Shown in pieces: positions 26,299 through 34,959 of a stretch of 41,377 nucleotides of DNA (position 1 is the stretch's first letter; every line of letters starts with the position of its first letter). This DNA is from Comamonadaceae bacterium. GTDB lineage: Bacteria; Pseudomonadota; Gammaproteobacteria; Burkholderiales; Burkholderiaceae_C. Both the position numbers and the translations under genes were made by a program. The stretch spans positions 1 through 41,377 of the forward strand of contig CANJNC010000030.1 in assembly GCA_947475685.1 (NCBI GenBank), read 5' to 3'. The notes beneath the pieces are model-generated. The model was not told where the DNA came from and ran no database searches. It was given only the letters and a program-made list of their open reading frames with translations.

Positions 26299-27009
26299 TC
26301 AAACACCCAAATAAGCTTGCCGCATGGCATCGCTCTTTAAAAGCTCAGCAGGCAGCCCCGCGAAACGGATGTCTCCGTTTTCAAGGACATAGGCCCTATC
26401 GGCAATTTCCAAGGACTGCGCCACATTTTGCTCAACCAATAAAATCGAGAGACCTGTTTCTTTCAGTGCACTGATCAACTCAAACATCTCTTGAACCAAC
26501 AAAGGTGACAGACCTAAGGAGGGCTCATCCAAGATGAGCAACTTGGGCTCTGCCATCAAGCCCCGAGCAATAGCGAGCATTTGCTGCTCACCACCGCTCA
26601 TGGTTCCAGCCAACTGAGCCAGTCGTTCTTTGAGGCGAGGGAAAATACCCAGGACCTTTTCGAGGTTGCGTTCACGGTTTTTTGTGCCTCTTGCATACGC
26701 ACCCAATTGCAAATTCTCAAACACACTTAAATTGGGAAAAGTTTTACGCCCCTCTGGGACTTGGATCAAACCCCTTTTCACAATCTCTTTGTAATGCAGT
26801 CCCGAAATCTCTTGATCATCAAAAACAATGCGACCTTCGCGCGTTTTAATCAAACCACAAAGCGTGTTGTTGAGCGTGGTCTTGCCAGCACCGTTGCTGC
26901 CCAAGAGGGCGACCATTTCCCCCTTGCAGACCTGCAAAGAGATTCCCCTCAGGATACGGACCTGCCCATAACCGCTGTGAAGCGCTTGAACGTGAAGTAA
27001 GGGCGTCAT
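26299..27009 (-). CDS. livF: Branched-chain-type ABC transporter ATP-binding protein LivF
   Basis: This 236-residue ABC ATPase shows Walker A L-G-S-N-G-A-G-K-T-T, the LivF-type signature M-S-G-G-E-Q-Q-M-L-A-I-A-R, and Walker B L-L-I-L-D-E-P-S-L-G-L-S-P. It pairs with LivG to drive the LivHM permease. The gene starts 2 bp after livG stops. Substrate need not be an amino acid: Liv-type importers also carry urea, amides and aromatic acids, and here the operon is catabolic. Confidence 0.93.
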   Translation of the reverse strand: MTPLLHVQALHSGYGQVRILRGISLQVCKGEMVALLGSNGAGKTTLNNTLCGLIKTREGRIVFDDQEISGLHYKEIVKRGLIQVPEGRKTFPNLSVFENLQLGAYARGTKNRERNLEKVLGIFPRLKERLAQLAGTMSGGEQQMLAIARGLMAEPKLLILDEPSLGLSPLLVQEMFELISALKETGLSILLVEQNVAQSLEIADRAYVLENGDIRFAGLPAELLKSDAMRQAYLGV

Positions 27010-27011
27010 CG

Positions 27012-27764
27012 CTATGGAGCCCCTTGCGCGCTTTGCGCCATTCGCTTGGCCATGCCGTGTCCCAGATAGGCTTCAATGACTTTGTCGTTCTTGGAGACGC
27101 TCTCAGGGGTGCCCTCAAAGATCAACTGCCCTTGCGATAAAACCCAGGCATATTCGGCCAGGCTCATCACCGCTTGCATCACATGTTCAATCATCAACAC
27201 CGTCACACCAGCACTCACCAAGCCGCGAATCACAGGAATCATCTCTTGAATCTCAAAGGGGTTTAAGCCAGCCAAGACTTCGTCGAGCAATAGCAATTGC
27301 GGCTCAGTGGCCAAGGCACGGGCCAACTCCAAGCGTTTGCGTCCGGCAACCGTGAGCTCCATGGCCGCTTGATCCAAAACGCCTGAAAGCCCGACTTGGC
27401 GCGCAACTTTTTCAGCCAATTGCACCGCCTGCGCCCTTTGAGGGTGATGCAAATAAGCGCCGACACAAATATTCTCTCTCACGCTCTGTGCGGCAAAGGG
27501 CTGCACGATTTGAAAGGTGCGCGTCAAACCCAACCTGGCACACTTAAAGGCCGACAGACCTGTGATGTTTTGGCCCTTAAAGAAAATCTCTCCCCCATCT
27601 GGTTTGATAAAACCAGACATCAAAGAAAATAGCGTGGTTTTGCCCGCCCCATTGGGGCCAATGAGCGCAGTCAAGCTTCCGGCTTGGATGTTCAAATTCA
27701 CCCCTTGAACCGCCTTCAAACCACCAAAGGAGCGTGAGAGCGAGTTGACTTGCAAAAGCGTCAT
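27012..27764 (-). CDS. livG: Branched-chain-type ABC transporter ATP-binding protein LivG
   Basis: This 250-residue ABC ATPase has Walker A I-G-P-N-G-A-G-K-T-T, and the LivG-type region L-T-R-T-F-Q-I-V-Q-P-F. The signature region is degenerate, reading L-T-V-A-G-R-K-R-L-E-L-A-R-A-L in place of the usual L-S-x-G-x-x-x-R-L-E-I-A-R. Walker B is L-L-L-L-D-E-V-L-A-G-L-N-P. Its start overlaps livM by 4 bp. Replacement of S-x-G by V-A-G keeps the Gly that contacts ATP. Confidence 0.93.
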   Translation of the reverse strand: MTLLQVNSLSRSFGGLKAVQGVNLNIQAGSLTALIGPNGAGKTTLFSLMSGFIKPDGGEIFFKGQNITGLSAFKCARLGLTRTFQIVQPFAAQSVRENICVGAYLHHPQRAQAVQLAEKVARQVGLSGVLDQAAMELTVAGRKRLELARALATEPQLLLLDEVLAGLNPFEIQEMIPVIRGLVSAGVTVLMIEHVMQAVMSLAEYAWVLSQGQLIFEGTPESVSKNDKVIEAYLGHGMAKRMAQSAQGAP

Positions 27765-28846
27765 GACTGCACCTTGGTTGAATTTAGGCTTGACGGTGTT
27801 TCAGACCCCTGACGCCTTAAAGCGTCCCTGGTGCTTGGATCAGCCTCACCCTCTTTGCCCATCGCAGTCACGCCAATCGAGCCCGATGGGTGCGCCGTGT
27901 CAGTCGCTTTTGGGCGATTGAACAAACGAATGCCGGCAAAGCCTCTGGGTAAGAAGACCATGATCAAAATCAGCAAAGAGCCATAAATCACCATATTGAT
28001 ACCAGGCAACTGACCAAACATGTTTCTGGTCACCTCAGACAAAATCTCCAACGCAAAGGCGCCAAGTATGGGCCCCCAAAGGGTGCCCATGCCACCCACA
28101 ATCGCACCCACGAGCGCTGAGATTGAGGTATGGGGACCAAAGGCCAAGGACGGATCAATGTACTGAAAGACTTGCAGATAAAACGCTCCAGCCACTCCCA
28201 TCAAGGAGGCGGACAATGCACAAGCGATCCACTTGACCTGAAACGGATCAACGCCAAGGGCTTGCGCGGCGTCTTCGTTGTCTCGCACGGCTTGCAAGTA
28301 AGCGCCCAGTCTTGAATGCTTGAGCCACGACGTGATTAAGAGTGCACAAACCACCCAAAATAAAATCAACCAAATAAAACCTTCCCTGGATGAAAACTGC
28401 ATATTGCCCACCGACTCGGACAAGGGCAACATGAGCCCCACACCGGCACCGGTAAAATTGGCCGACAAGCTCAGTATTCGAAACACCTCGGCAAAGGCCA
28501 AGGTGATCAAGGCAAAGTAAGAGCCTTTGAGTCCATACCTAAAAGACAAACCTCCCACCAACAAACCAAGCAAAGCGCTGCTGCCCAGGGACAAGAGCAA
28601 ACAGACCCAAGGGTTCAAGCCAAATTGGATTTGAAGCACCCCTTGTGTGTACGCGCCCATGCCAAAGAACAAGGCATGTCCAAATGAAAATTGCCCCCCA
28701 AAGCCGCCCAAAATATTCCACGACTGAGAGAGCAAGGTGGCAAACAAAGCCATCATGCACAAATTCAAAATCACGCCTGAATGAACAAACAAAGGCACGC
28801 ACGCAACCACGCTTGCAAAAAGAGCGATGGCCTTGAGGTCTTTCAT
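27761..28846 (-). CDS. livM: Branched-chain-type ABC transporter permease LivM
   Basis: This 361-residue polytopic membrane protein has the LivM conserved parts: W-N-I-L-G-G-F-G-G-Q-F-S-F-G-H-A-L-F-F-G near residue 44, and the EAA-like cytoplasmic loop with A-V-R-D-N-E-D-A-A-Q-A-L-G-V near residue 190. A C-terminal tail of about 50 hydrophilic residues, rich in Ser, Thr and Gly, extends beyond the last membrane helix and is not typical. It overlaps livH upstream and livG downstream by 4 bp each. Confidence 0.92.
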   Translation of the reverse strand: MKDLKAIALFASVVACVPLFVHSGVILNLCMMALFATLLSQSWNILGGFGGQFSFGHALFFGMGAYTQGVLQIQFGLNPWVCLLLSLGSSALLGLLVGGLSFRYGLKGSYFALITLAFAEVFRILSLSANFTGAGVGLMLPLSESVGNMQFSSREGFIWLILFWVVCALLITSWLKHSRLGAYLQAVRDNEDAAQALGVDPFQVKWIACALSASLMGVAGAFYLQVFQYIDPSLAFGPHTSISALVGAIVGGMGTLWGPILGAFALEILSEVTRNMFGQLPGINMVIYGSLLILIMVFLPRGFAGIRLFNRPKATDTAHPSGSIGVTAMGKEGEADPSTRDALRRQGSETPSSLNSTKVQS

Positions 28847-29715
28847 GCTTTGGCCCCAAATAAACCTTGTGGTCTTACCAACAAGACCAAAATAAAAATC
28901 ACAAAAATACCAACCTGCCCCAATGAGTCCCCTAAAAAGAGTCCCCCAACCGACTCAATGACACCAATCAACAAGCCACCCACGCAAGCACCCAAAAAAC
29001 TGCCCATGCCACCCAAGACCACGATGGTGAAAGCGACCAAAACAAATCCATTGCCGACCGTTGGATTGACGTAAAAAGCGGGCATTAAAAAGCACGCCGC
29101 CGCCCCCAGGCAAGACAAACCAATGCCAAAACACATCGCATAGACATGTTCCACATCAATGCCCATCAAGCGTGCACCTGCTTTTTCTTTTGCAACTGCA
29201 CGAATGGCTTTGCCCAGATCGGTTTTTTTCATAAAAACGATCAGCATCAAAGAGACCACCAAAGCGCCCAAGCACGACAAGAGCCTTGGCAGCGCGATCA
29301 TGGCAGGCCCCACGGCTACTGTGGTCAAGGTATAACCGGTCTCGATGTTTCTCGTGTCTGAATTGAACGACAAAAGCGCCAAGTTCTCAAGCACAATAGA
29401 TACGCCTAAAGTGACCAAGAGAATATTTTCATCTTTGCCGTGAGAGGCGTGATTGATGATGATTTTTTGCAAATAATAACCCAGCACAAACATGGATGGA
29501 ACCACAATGGGCAAGGCCAAATAAGGATCAATTCCGAGCTTGACTTTCAGAAAATACACGCCATAAAGCGCCACCATCAAGGAGGCCCCATGTGCAAAAT
29601 TGATGATGTGCAACACACCATAAATCAGCGTGAGCCCAAGGGCAATCAGGGTGTAGACAGCGCCCATTGTCAACCCATTCAAGACCGATGAGAACACAAT
29701 AGATAAATCAAACAC
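28843..29715 (-). CDS. livH: Branched-chain-type ABC transporter permease LivH
   Basis: The 290-residue permease has the LivH start pattern L-N-G-L-T-M-G-A-V-Y-T-L-I-A-L-G-L-T-L-I-Y-G and the loop I-R-A-V-A-K-E-K-A-G-A-R-L-M-G-I-D. Multiple hydrophobic helices span the protein. It lies 77 bp after livK and overlaps livM by 4 bp. With LivM it forms the membrane channel of the importer. Confidence 0.92.
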   Translation of the reverse strand: MFDLSIVFSSVLNGLTMGAVYTLIALGLTLIYGVLHIINFAHGASLMVALYGVYFLKVKLGIDPYLALPIVVPSMFVLGYYLQKIIINHASHGKDENILLVTLGVSIVLENLALLSFNSDTRNIETGYTLTTVAVGPAMIALPRLLSCLGALVVSLMLIVFMKKTDLGKAIRAVAKEKAGARLMGIDVEHVYAMCFGIGLSCLGAAACFLMPAFYVNPTVGNGFVLVAFTIVVLGGMGSFLGACVGGLLIGVIESVGGLFLGDSLGQVGIFVIFILVLLVRPQGLFGAKA

Positions 29716-29792
29716 CAGTCAATCCTTGAGAGCTGCAATGTAGAGGTATGGCGCTCATGGTCTTGAACGCCCAGATCCCATTTTGAATTAAA

Positions 29793-30995
29793 TCACGCGT
29801 TCAAAGGAAAGATCGGCTCAGCTTCACGATAGTCTCGCGGAATGATCACTTTGATATCGCCTTTGATGACTTGGGTCATCAAAGGCTGGGCTCCCATATT
29901 TTGTCCGTTGACAAATTGGGTCTGACCATAAGGCATGATGTGATCGGAAAACTTGGTTTTGTTCAAGGCATCAATGATGGCGGCTCGGTCAGCGGACTTG
30001 GCCTCCTCGATGGCTTGAGCAAGTAACTTCGTGGCCGTGTAGCTCATGAAAAGCTCATAGCTGAAGTACAAGCCTTTGGCCTCTGCGCGCTTTTTGAGCT
30101 CTTGAGCCTTTTTATCTTTGGGATTGAACCAGTGGTTGCAATCGATAATGCCATTGGCTGCTTCTGCATATTCTTTGACAAACTTGTAGCTCGAAGCCGC
30201 ACCGCCCAACACTGAATAAATGGCCTTTGGAACCACCTTTTGCTGCTGCATGGTGCGCACCAAGAGGGCATACTCGTTGTAATAGTTTGCAGGAATCACA
30301 ATATCGGGATTGATTTGCTTCATCCTTAAAACGATGTTGCTAAAGTCGCGGCTTGGATTGGGATGTTTGATCACCTCTTTGACATCGTAGCCGTAGCCCG
30401 GCAGCTCTCGGGTCAACAAATTGGCCGTTCCAGTGCCAAACAAGGACTCTTCGTGAATGATCATGATCGTTTTAGCGGGCTTGCCAGCGGCTGTGTTGAG
30501 CACATGCAGATTTGCAACGGCGATTTCTGCACATTTCTTATAGCCGGGGCCAAATCGGAAGGTGTTTTTTAAGCCTCTTTCGACAATTTGATCCGCCACG
30601 CCCACATCCACAATGTGAGGTAAATTGTATTTCGCCGCAGTCTGGGTGGTGGCCAGGCAGATTGCAGAAGCAAACGCGCCAACGATAGCGCTGACACCTG
30701 CCTCGTTCATTTTTTCGACCTCAGCCGAGCCGCCTTGCGGTGTGGATTGAGCGTCGCCCAACAAGGCTTCTAGTTTTGCGCCCCCAAGAGACTTGATGCC
30801 ACCCGCCTTGTTCACATCTTCAATGGCCATCAACGCGCCTTCTCGGCATTGCTGGCCCGAATAAGCCAAGGCGCCCGTCACAGGATGAATGATCCCGACT
30901 TTCACAGACTTGGCTTGAGCACCCCCAACCAAGGGAAACGCCAATGAAGATGCAGCGATGGCGCTTTCAGACATAAATTGGCGACGTGATTTCAT
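29793..30995 (-). CDS. livK: Branched-chain-type ABC transporter substrate-binding protein
   Basis: This protein of about 400 residues has a probable twin-arginine signal (S-R-R-Q-F-M then Ala-rich) ending near G-G-A-Q-A. The periplasmic-binding type I fold follows, with V-K-V-G-I-I-H-P-V-T-G-A-L-A-Y-S-G. The ATG at 30995 has CGGAG 8 bases upstream and is preferred over 31037, which lacks a signal-like N-terminus. It is the first gene of the 13-gene run and follows a likely promoter. Binding-site residues suggest the Leu/Ile/Val-binding superfamily only; the ligand could be an amide or carboxylate. The symbol denotes family, not proven specificity. Confidence 0.88.
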   Translation of the reverse strand: MKSRRQFMSESAIAASSLAFPLVGGAQAKSVKVGIIHPVTGALAYSGQQCREGALMAIEDVNKAGGIKSLGGAKLEALLGDAQSTPQGGSAEVEKMNEAGVSAIVGAFASAICLATTQTAAKYNLPHIVDVGVADQIVERGLKNTFRFGPGYKKCAEIAVANLHVLNTAAGKPAKTIMIIHEESLFGTGTANLLTRELPGYGYDVKEVIKHPNPSRDFSNIVLRMKQINPDIVIPANYYNEYALLVRTMQQQKVVPKAIYSVLGGAASSYKFVKEYAEAANGIIDCNHWFNPKDKKAQELKKRAEAKGLYFSYELFMSYTATKLLAQAIEEAKSADRAAIIDALNKTKFSDHIMPYGQTQFVNGQNMGAQPLMTQVIKGDIKVIIPRDYREAEPIFPLNA

Positions 30996-31142
30996 GATGG
31001 AGACTCCGAATTGATTGAAACAATGAGTAAGACGCAATGCGCCGCTGAAAAACTTGATGGCGAACTCATTTTAGACAAACTTGACTCACAAATCGGCTTC
31101 AAGTTCAATCAACCCCCCATTCGCCTGCCCGGTGAACGAATG

Positions 31143-31170
31143 ATAATGCAAATTAATTGGGATTTGGCAA
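31143..31170 (-). promoter_or_regulatory. Candidate promoter of the liv/hyu catabolic operon
   Basis: On the minus strand TTGCCA (31165-31170, 5 of 6) and CATTAT (31143-31148, 4 of 6) are spaced 16 bp apart. They lie in the 192-bp gap between the cytochrome b561 gene and livK, leaving a leader of about 140 nt. It is AT-rich and the best candidate I see, but the match is moderate. Confidence 0.3.
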
Positions 31171-31187
31171 TTATTAAAATGTCTGCA

Positions 31188-31808
31188 TCAGGGTGAAAAA
31201 GACATCCGAGCAAGCACACCATCCCTTTGACTGGCATGCCTTAAAGCACCCAATAGGTGCAAACCAATTAAAAAGATCAATGCGCAACTGGTATAAAAAT
31301 GTACATTGGAGCACAACAATTTAAGCTCAGAGGAGGGGTCTAAAAACCTGGGCAACTCTGAGCCAAAAAATTTAACTGGATATGGCGTGAAGTTCGAGCC
31401 CAAAAATCCACTCAATGGCATCAAAAGCAAACAGGCATAAAGACACAGATGATTTGCTTGAGACACCATTCTTTGCCAAGCTGGCATGGCGATCTCATCG
31501 GCTTGGGGCTTGTGCGTCAAGCGCCATATCAAGCGCAAACACATCAATAAACCGATCACCAGACCAATGGACTTGTGCCAATTGAACCACCCAGCTCTCA
31601 GACCCACCGGGCTCTTGGGCAACTCAATCATCCAAAATCCCAAGACCAGTTGGTAAAAAATGGTCATGGCCAACAGCCAATGCAGGCCAATGGCGATGTG
31701 CCCATAGACGCGAATGCGCTCGCTCGAGCTCTGGAGAGTCGAACTCTGCTCAAGCCTCACTTCAGCCGCATTGGATGGGTTTTGCAATGAATCCATGGGT
31801 GAGCTCAT
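31188..31808 (-). CDS. Cytochrome b561 family membrane protein
   Basis: This protein of about 206 residues has four hydrophobic helices and the His residues expected for two hemes b: G-H-I-A-I-G-L-H-W near the start, W-F-N-W-H-K-S-I-G, and N-V-H-F-Y...I-G-L-H-L-L-G-A-L-R-H at the end. Such proteins pass electrons between quinone and periplasmic carriers. The start is uncertain; the ATG at 31808 or at 31796 precedes the first helix, and sequence further upstream overlaps the propeller gene. It is 44 bp after the YVTN gene and last in the PQQ-dehydrogenase cluster, so electron transfer from that system is a reasonable role. Confidence 0.85.
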   Translation of the reverse strand: MSSPMDSLQNPSNAAEVRLEQSSTLQSSSERIRVYGHIAIGLHWLLAMTIFYQLVLGFWMIELPKSPVGLRAGWFNWHKSIGLVIGLLMCLRLIWRLTHKPQADEIAMPAWQRMVSQANHLCLYACLLLMPLSGFLGSNFTPYPVKFFGSELPRFLDPSSELKLLCSNVHFYTSCALIFLIGLHLLGALRHASQRDGVLARMSFSP

Positions 31809-31852
31809 CGGTTTAAAACGATATGAAAAGGACGGATGAACAATTCTCAAGT

Positions 31853-32800
31853 TTAGGGGGCCGCAGCCCCCCAGGGCAATCGTCCAACCTCTAAATTTTT
31901 GATCAATTGATGTGTTTTCAAGTCCACAATGCTCACCGCATGGCTTCTGCCGGCTGCCACATACAACTTTTTGCCCTCTTGATTGATGGCCATGTTCCAA
32001 GGCCGCTGTCCAACACCCACCAAAGTTTTGAGCTCCAGTTTTTGCACATCAATGACCGCAATATTTGCGTCGCCCCCATTGCTTGCATAAAGCTCCCGCC
32101 CATCTTTGGACAAAGTCAGTCCGTTGGTTCTTGCGCCCACTTTCATGCTTTTGATGACGTGTTGAGTTTTCATATCAATGACGACCAACAAACTTTCAGA
32201 CTCTACCGCCACAAATGCCAAAGAGCCCTCCTTGTTAAAGGCAATGCCCCTAGGGCGAAGGCCTACACGAATTGAAGAGACCTGAGCCATCTTATCCAAA
32301 TCGATCACATCGACTTGATCTGCTTCCTCGGCCGAGCTCAGTAAAAGTCTTCCATCTGGGCTAAAGACAGCATGCTCTGGATTTCGACCCTGTACCTTGA
32401 TGGTGGCTTGTAGCGTCAAATCCTTTGTTCGAACCAAGCTGATGCTATTGGTCTCTTCATTCGCCACAGAAACCCATTGTCCATTGGGTGAGCAATAAAC
32501 GGCCTCTGGAGATTTCCCAACTTCAATTCGTTTTTTAATCGCATTTGTTTTTAAATCAATGACCAACAATTGCGCACCTTCAGAATTGCTCACAAACAAC
32601 AACTCTGCACCAGGACACACCGCAATGCCTCTGGGTTTACCAACACCCGAGATGAGCGCAACAACTTCATCGAGCTCACTGTCCACCACGGAAATACTTC
32701 CCGAGCCCTCGTTGGAGACATAAATCAATGAGCCCCAAGCAAGGGGGCACAAGCAAAGAAACAGCACACAAAGATAGACATAACGAGCAATTAAATACAT
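31853..32800 (-). CDS. YVTN-family beta-propeller protein associated with PQQ-dependent catabolism
   Basis: The 315-residue protein has an N-terminal signal (hydrophobic to about residue 23, ending L-A-W-G) and then about seven repeats. Each repeat carries patterns such as L-I-Y-V-S-N-E-G-S-G-S-I-S-V-V-D, L-F-V-S-N-S-E-G-A and L-Y-A-S-N-G-G-D-A-N-I-A-V-I-D. This is the layout of periplasmic seven-bladed propellers found beside PQQ-dependent alcohol dehydrogenase operons. It lies 36 bp after the cytochrome c gene. Its role in those systems is not settled; binding of cofactor or partner protein has been considered. Confidence 0.85.
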   Translation of the reverse strand: MYLIARYVYLCVLFLCLCPLAWGSLIYVSNEGSGSISVVDSELDEVVALISGVGKPRGIAVCPGAELLFVSNSEGAQLLVIDLKTNAIKKRIEVGKSPEAVYCSPNGQWVSVANEETNSISLVRTKDLTLQATIKVQGRNPEHAVFSPDGRLLLSSAEEADQVDVIDLDKMAQVSSIRVGLRPRGIAFNKEGSLAFVAVESESLLVVIDMKTQHVIKSMKVGARTNGLTLSKDGRELYASNGGDANIAVIDVQKLELKTLVGVGQRPWNMAINQEGKKLYVAAGRSHAVSIVDLKTHQLIKNLEVGRLPWGAAAP

Positions 32801-32836
32801 GATGGATACGGAAAAATTAATGGAGATAAATGTGCA

Positions 32837-33154
32837 TTATTTACCCTTTGTCAAAACGTAGAGCCAAAGTCGCTCCATGTCATCAAGTGCGATCACGCCT
32901 TTCCAAGAAGGCATTCCATTTTTGCCGTTGTTGACCGATTCTAAAAATCTTGATTTGCCGTCTTTGGGAAATTTACGCAAATCATAGCTCACAGCCCCAG
33001 GATTGACCATGTCTTCACCGTGACAGGCTTGACAGTAGTTGTCGTAGAGCTCCTTGCCCTGTTCAGCGGTAAAGGGCGTTTGCGCCAGGCCCCAAGAACA
33101 AAAAAAGACCAATAGGACAACAATCCAAAATTTTATAGCTGACTTTTGAACCAT
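32837..33154 (-). CDS. Class I c-type cytochrome, partner of the PQQ dehydrogenase
   Basis: This 105-residue protein has a signal peptide (hydrophobic, ending L-A-Q), one heme site C41-Q-A-C44-H45, and a likely axial Met in N-G-M-P-S-W-K. The ATG at 33154 comes 4 bases after the PQQ dehydrogenase stop, with AAGG upstream; a TTG 8 codons earlier would overlap that gene. The position and size fit a cytochrome c550/XoxG-like electron acceptor for the dehydrogenase in the periplasm. Confidence 0.92.
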   Translation of the reverse strand: MVQKSAIKFWIVVLLVFFCSWGLAQTPFTAEQGKELYDNYCQACHGEDMVNPGAVSYDLRKFPKDGKSRFLESVNNGKNGMPSWKGVIALDDMERLWLYVLTKGK

Positions 33155-33158
33155 GGCC

Positions 33159-34838
33159 TTATGGCTTGGGCAAAGCAAAGGTCCACACAGACCCCCCTGG
33201 ATTGACTTTATTCAAACGCTCATCTCCCGAGTTTTGAGCGTAAACGCCGCCAATGCCAGAGACCACTGTGACGTATTGGCGACCATTGTGTGACCACGTA
33301 ATGGGCTGACTTGTGATGCCTGAGCCGGTTTGGAAACTCCAAAGTTTTTTCCCATTGACCGCATCAAAGGCCATGAATTCTCCGAGCATATCGCCCGTAA
33401 ACAAAACATCGGTTGAGGTGACTGTCAAACCCGCCCAATGAGGTATTTGCGAAGGATATTGCCACTTGACCTTTGCGGTCAAAGGATCCATGGCCCTGAG
33501 CCAACCTCGATTGCCATCTTGTGGCCACAGCTTCTTAATAGCCACGCCAATGTAGCGCTGGCCGCGACTTTTGTATTCAACTGGGCCCGTGTGCTTAATG
33601 AGCATCCCACCCTCCAACGTGTTGGCATAAAGCAAGCCCGTTTTGGGGCTGAAGGTCATGGGGTACCAATTCATCCCACCGGAGTTGGAAGGCCAAGTCT
33701 CCACCTCTTGACCCGTCTCGACCAATTTGGTCGTTGTATCGCTCCAGATGGGTCGTCCGTTTGCATCCAAACCACTCGCCCAAGTGACCTTGACATATTT
33801 ATTGCCAGCGATGATTTGTCCATTGGTCCTGTCGATCACATACAAAAAACCATTTTTGTCTGCATGCATCAACACTTTGCGCATGATGCCCTTGACTTTG
33901 ATGTCTGCCAAGACCATCTGACTCACGCTGTCAAAGTCAAAGGGGTCACCGGGGGTGAATTGAAACGCCCACGCCAATTTCCCTGTTCGAGGATTGACGG
34001 CAACGACAGAAGACGCATTTTTATTGTCGCCTTTTCGCATGGACGCGTTCCAAGGGCCCGCGTTTCCAGTGCCCCAGTAAATAAGATCTAAATCTGGGTC
34101 GTAAGAGCCTGCAACCCACGGCGCTGCACCACCTCTGTCAGCCGTGTCACCTGGCCATGTTTCACTGCCTGGCTCGCCTGGCGCTGGAACGTTGTAGTGG
34201 CGCCATAATTCCTTGCCCGTGCTCGGATCAAAGCCCGCCAAAAAACCTCGCGTCCCGTATTCTCCGCCAGCCATGCCAGTGATCACAACACCATTGGCCA
34301 CCATGGGTGCGCCAGTCACGGAGTAACCGTCTTGCCAATCCATTAACTTGCTGCGCCACAACTCTTTTCCAGTGCTTGCATCCAAGGCCAACATATGCGC
34401 ATCGGGTGTTCCGCGAAATACTTTCCCCTCATAAAGTGCAGGACCTCGATTGACCTGGCCACAGCAAATGACCCGAGGCACACCGGAATCAAGCTCCAAA
34501 TTATGCTTCCATAGGATACGACCCGTCAGTGCGTTTATGGCAAGAGTTGAATTAAAGTTTGTCACGTACATCACGCCATTGAACACCAAGGGTTGAGCTT
34601 CCTCACCCAAATTGCTAGCCATCGAGGTGTTCCAAACTGGAACGAGATGCTTGGTGTTTTTGGTATTGATTTGCTTGAGCGTGCTATAGCGCTGAGCAAA
34701 GTTGCCCATTCCGTTGCTGAGCACAGAATCGCCTTTTACATCTGCCCTCAAAATGTCTTCACTCGTTTGCGCATTGACCCAAAGAGACGATGAGATCAAT
34801 AACGTGGATAATGTCATCAGTAATTTTATTTTCTTCAT
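33159..34838 (-). CDS. PQQ-dependent alcohol dehydrogenase with lanthanide-type Asp pair
   Basis: The 559-residue protein has a signal peptide ending W-V-N-A-Q and repeated W-type propeller motifs (L-D-A-S-T-G-K-E-L-W-R). It keeps the adjacent Cys pair (C125-C126, in V-I-C-C-G-Q-V-N-R-G) that forms the vicinal disulfide over PQQ. Metal ligands appear to be Glu193 (G-G-E-Y-G) and Asn259 (G-T-G-N-A-G-P-W). The catalytic Asp301 is followed two residues later by Asp303 (P-F-D-F-D-S-V); Asp at +2 marks XoxF/PedH-type lanthanide enzymes, while MxaF has Ala. It oxidises alcohols or aldehydes in the periplasm. The ATG at 34838 has AAAGGTGG 5 bases upstream. It is first in a four-gene cluster with cytochrome c, propeller and b561. 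Confidence 0.93.
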   Translation of the reverse strand: MKKIKLLMTLSTLLISSSLWVNAQTSEDILRADVKGDSVLSNGMGNFAQRYSTLKQINTKNTKHLVPVWNTSMASNLGEEAQPLVFNGVMYVTNFNSTLAINALTGRILWKHNLELDSGVPRVICCGQVNRGPALYEGKVFRGTPDAHMLALDASTGKELWRSKLMDWQDGYSVTGAPMVANGVVITGMAGGEYGTRGFLAGFDPSTGKELWRHYNVPAPGEPGSETWPGDTADRGGAAPWVAGSYDPDLDLIYWGTGNAGPWNASMRKGDNKNASSVVAVNPRTGKLAWAFQFTPGDPFDFDSVSQMVLADIKVKGIMRKVLMHADKNGFLYVIDRTNGQIIAGNKYVKVTWASGLDANGRPIWSDTTTKLVETGQEVETWPSNSGGMNWYPMTFSPKTGLLYANTLEGGMLIKHTGPVEYKSRGQRYIGVAIKKLWPQDGNRGWLRAMDPLTAKVKWQYPSQIPHWAGLTVTSTDVLFTGDMLGEFMAFDAVNGKKLWSFQTGSGITSQPITWSHNGRQYVTVVSGIGGVYAQNSGDERLNKVNPGGSVWTFALPKP

Positions 34839-34959
34839 CTCTACCACCTTTTGTAACGTGTAAAAATCACCCCACGACTGCTGTGCAAATCCACGCCAGT
34901 CAAGTCATGAGGTATTTTGTCTTTTTTTCACTCAATAACGATAGGTATTAACGCGCAAC

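Noticed and set aside
31138..31158. Fur-box-like GATAATGCAAATTAAT upstream of livK
   Set aside because: Only one hexamer matches the consensus well and nothing in the operon points to iron control.
31011..31196. Plus-strand 61-residue ORF in the livK upstream region
   Set aside because: No family similarity or ribosome-binding site is seen, and it overlaps the likely promoter of the liv/hyu operon.
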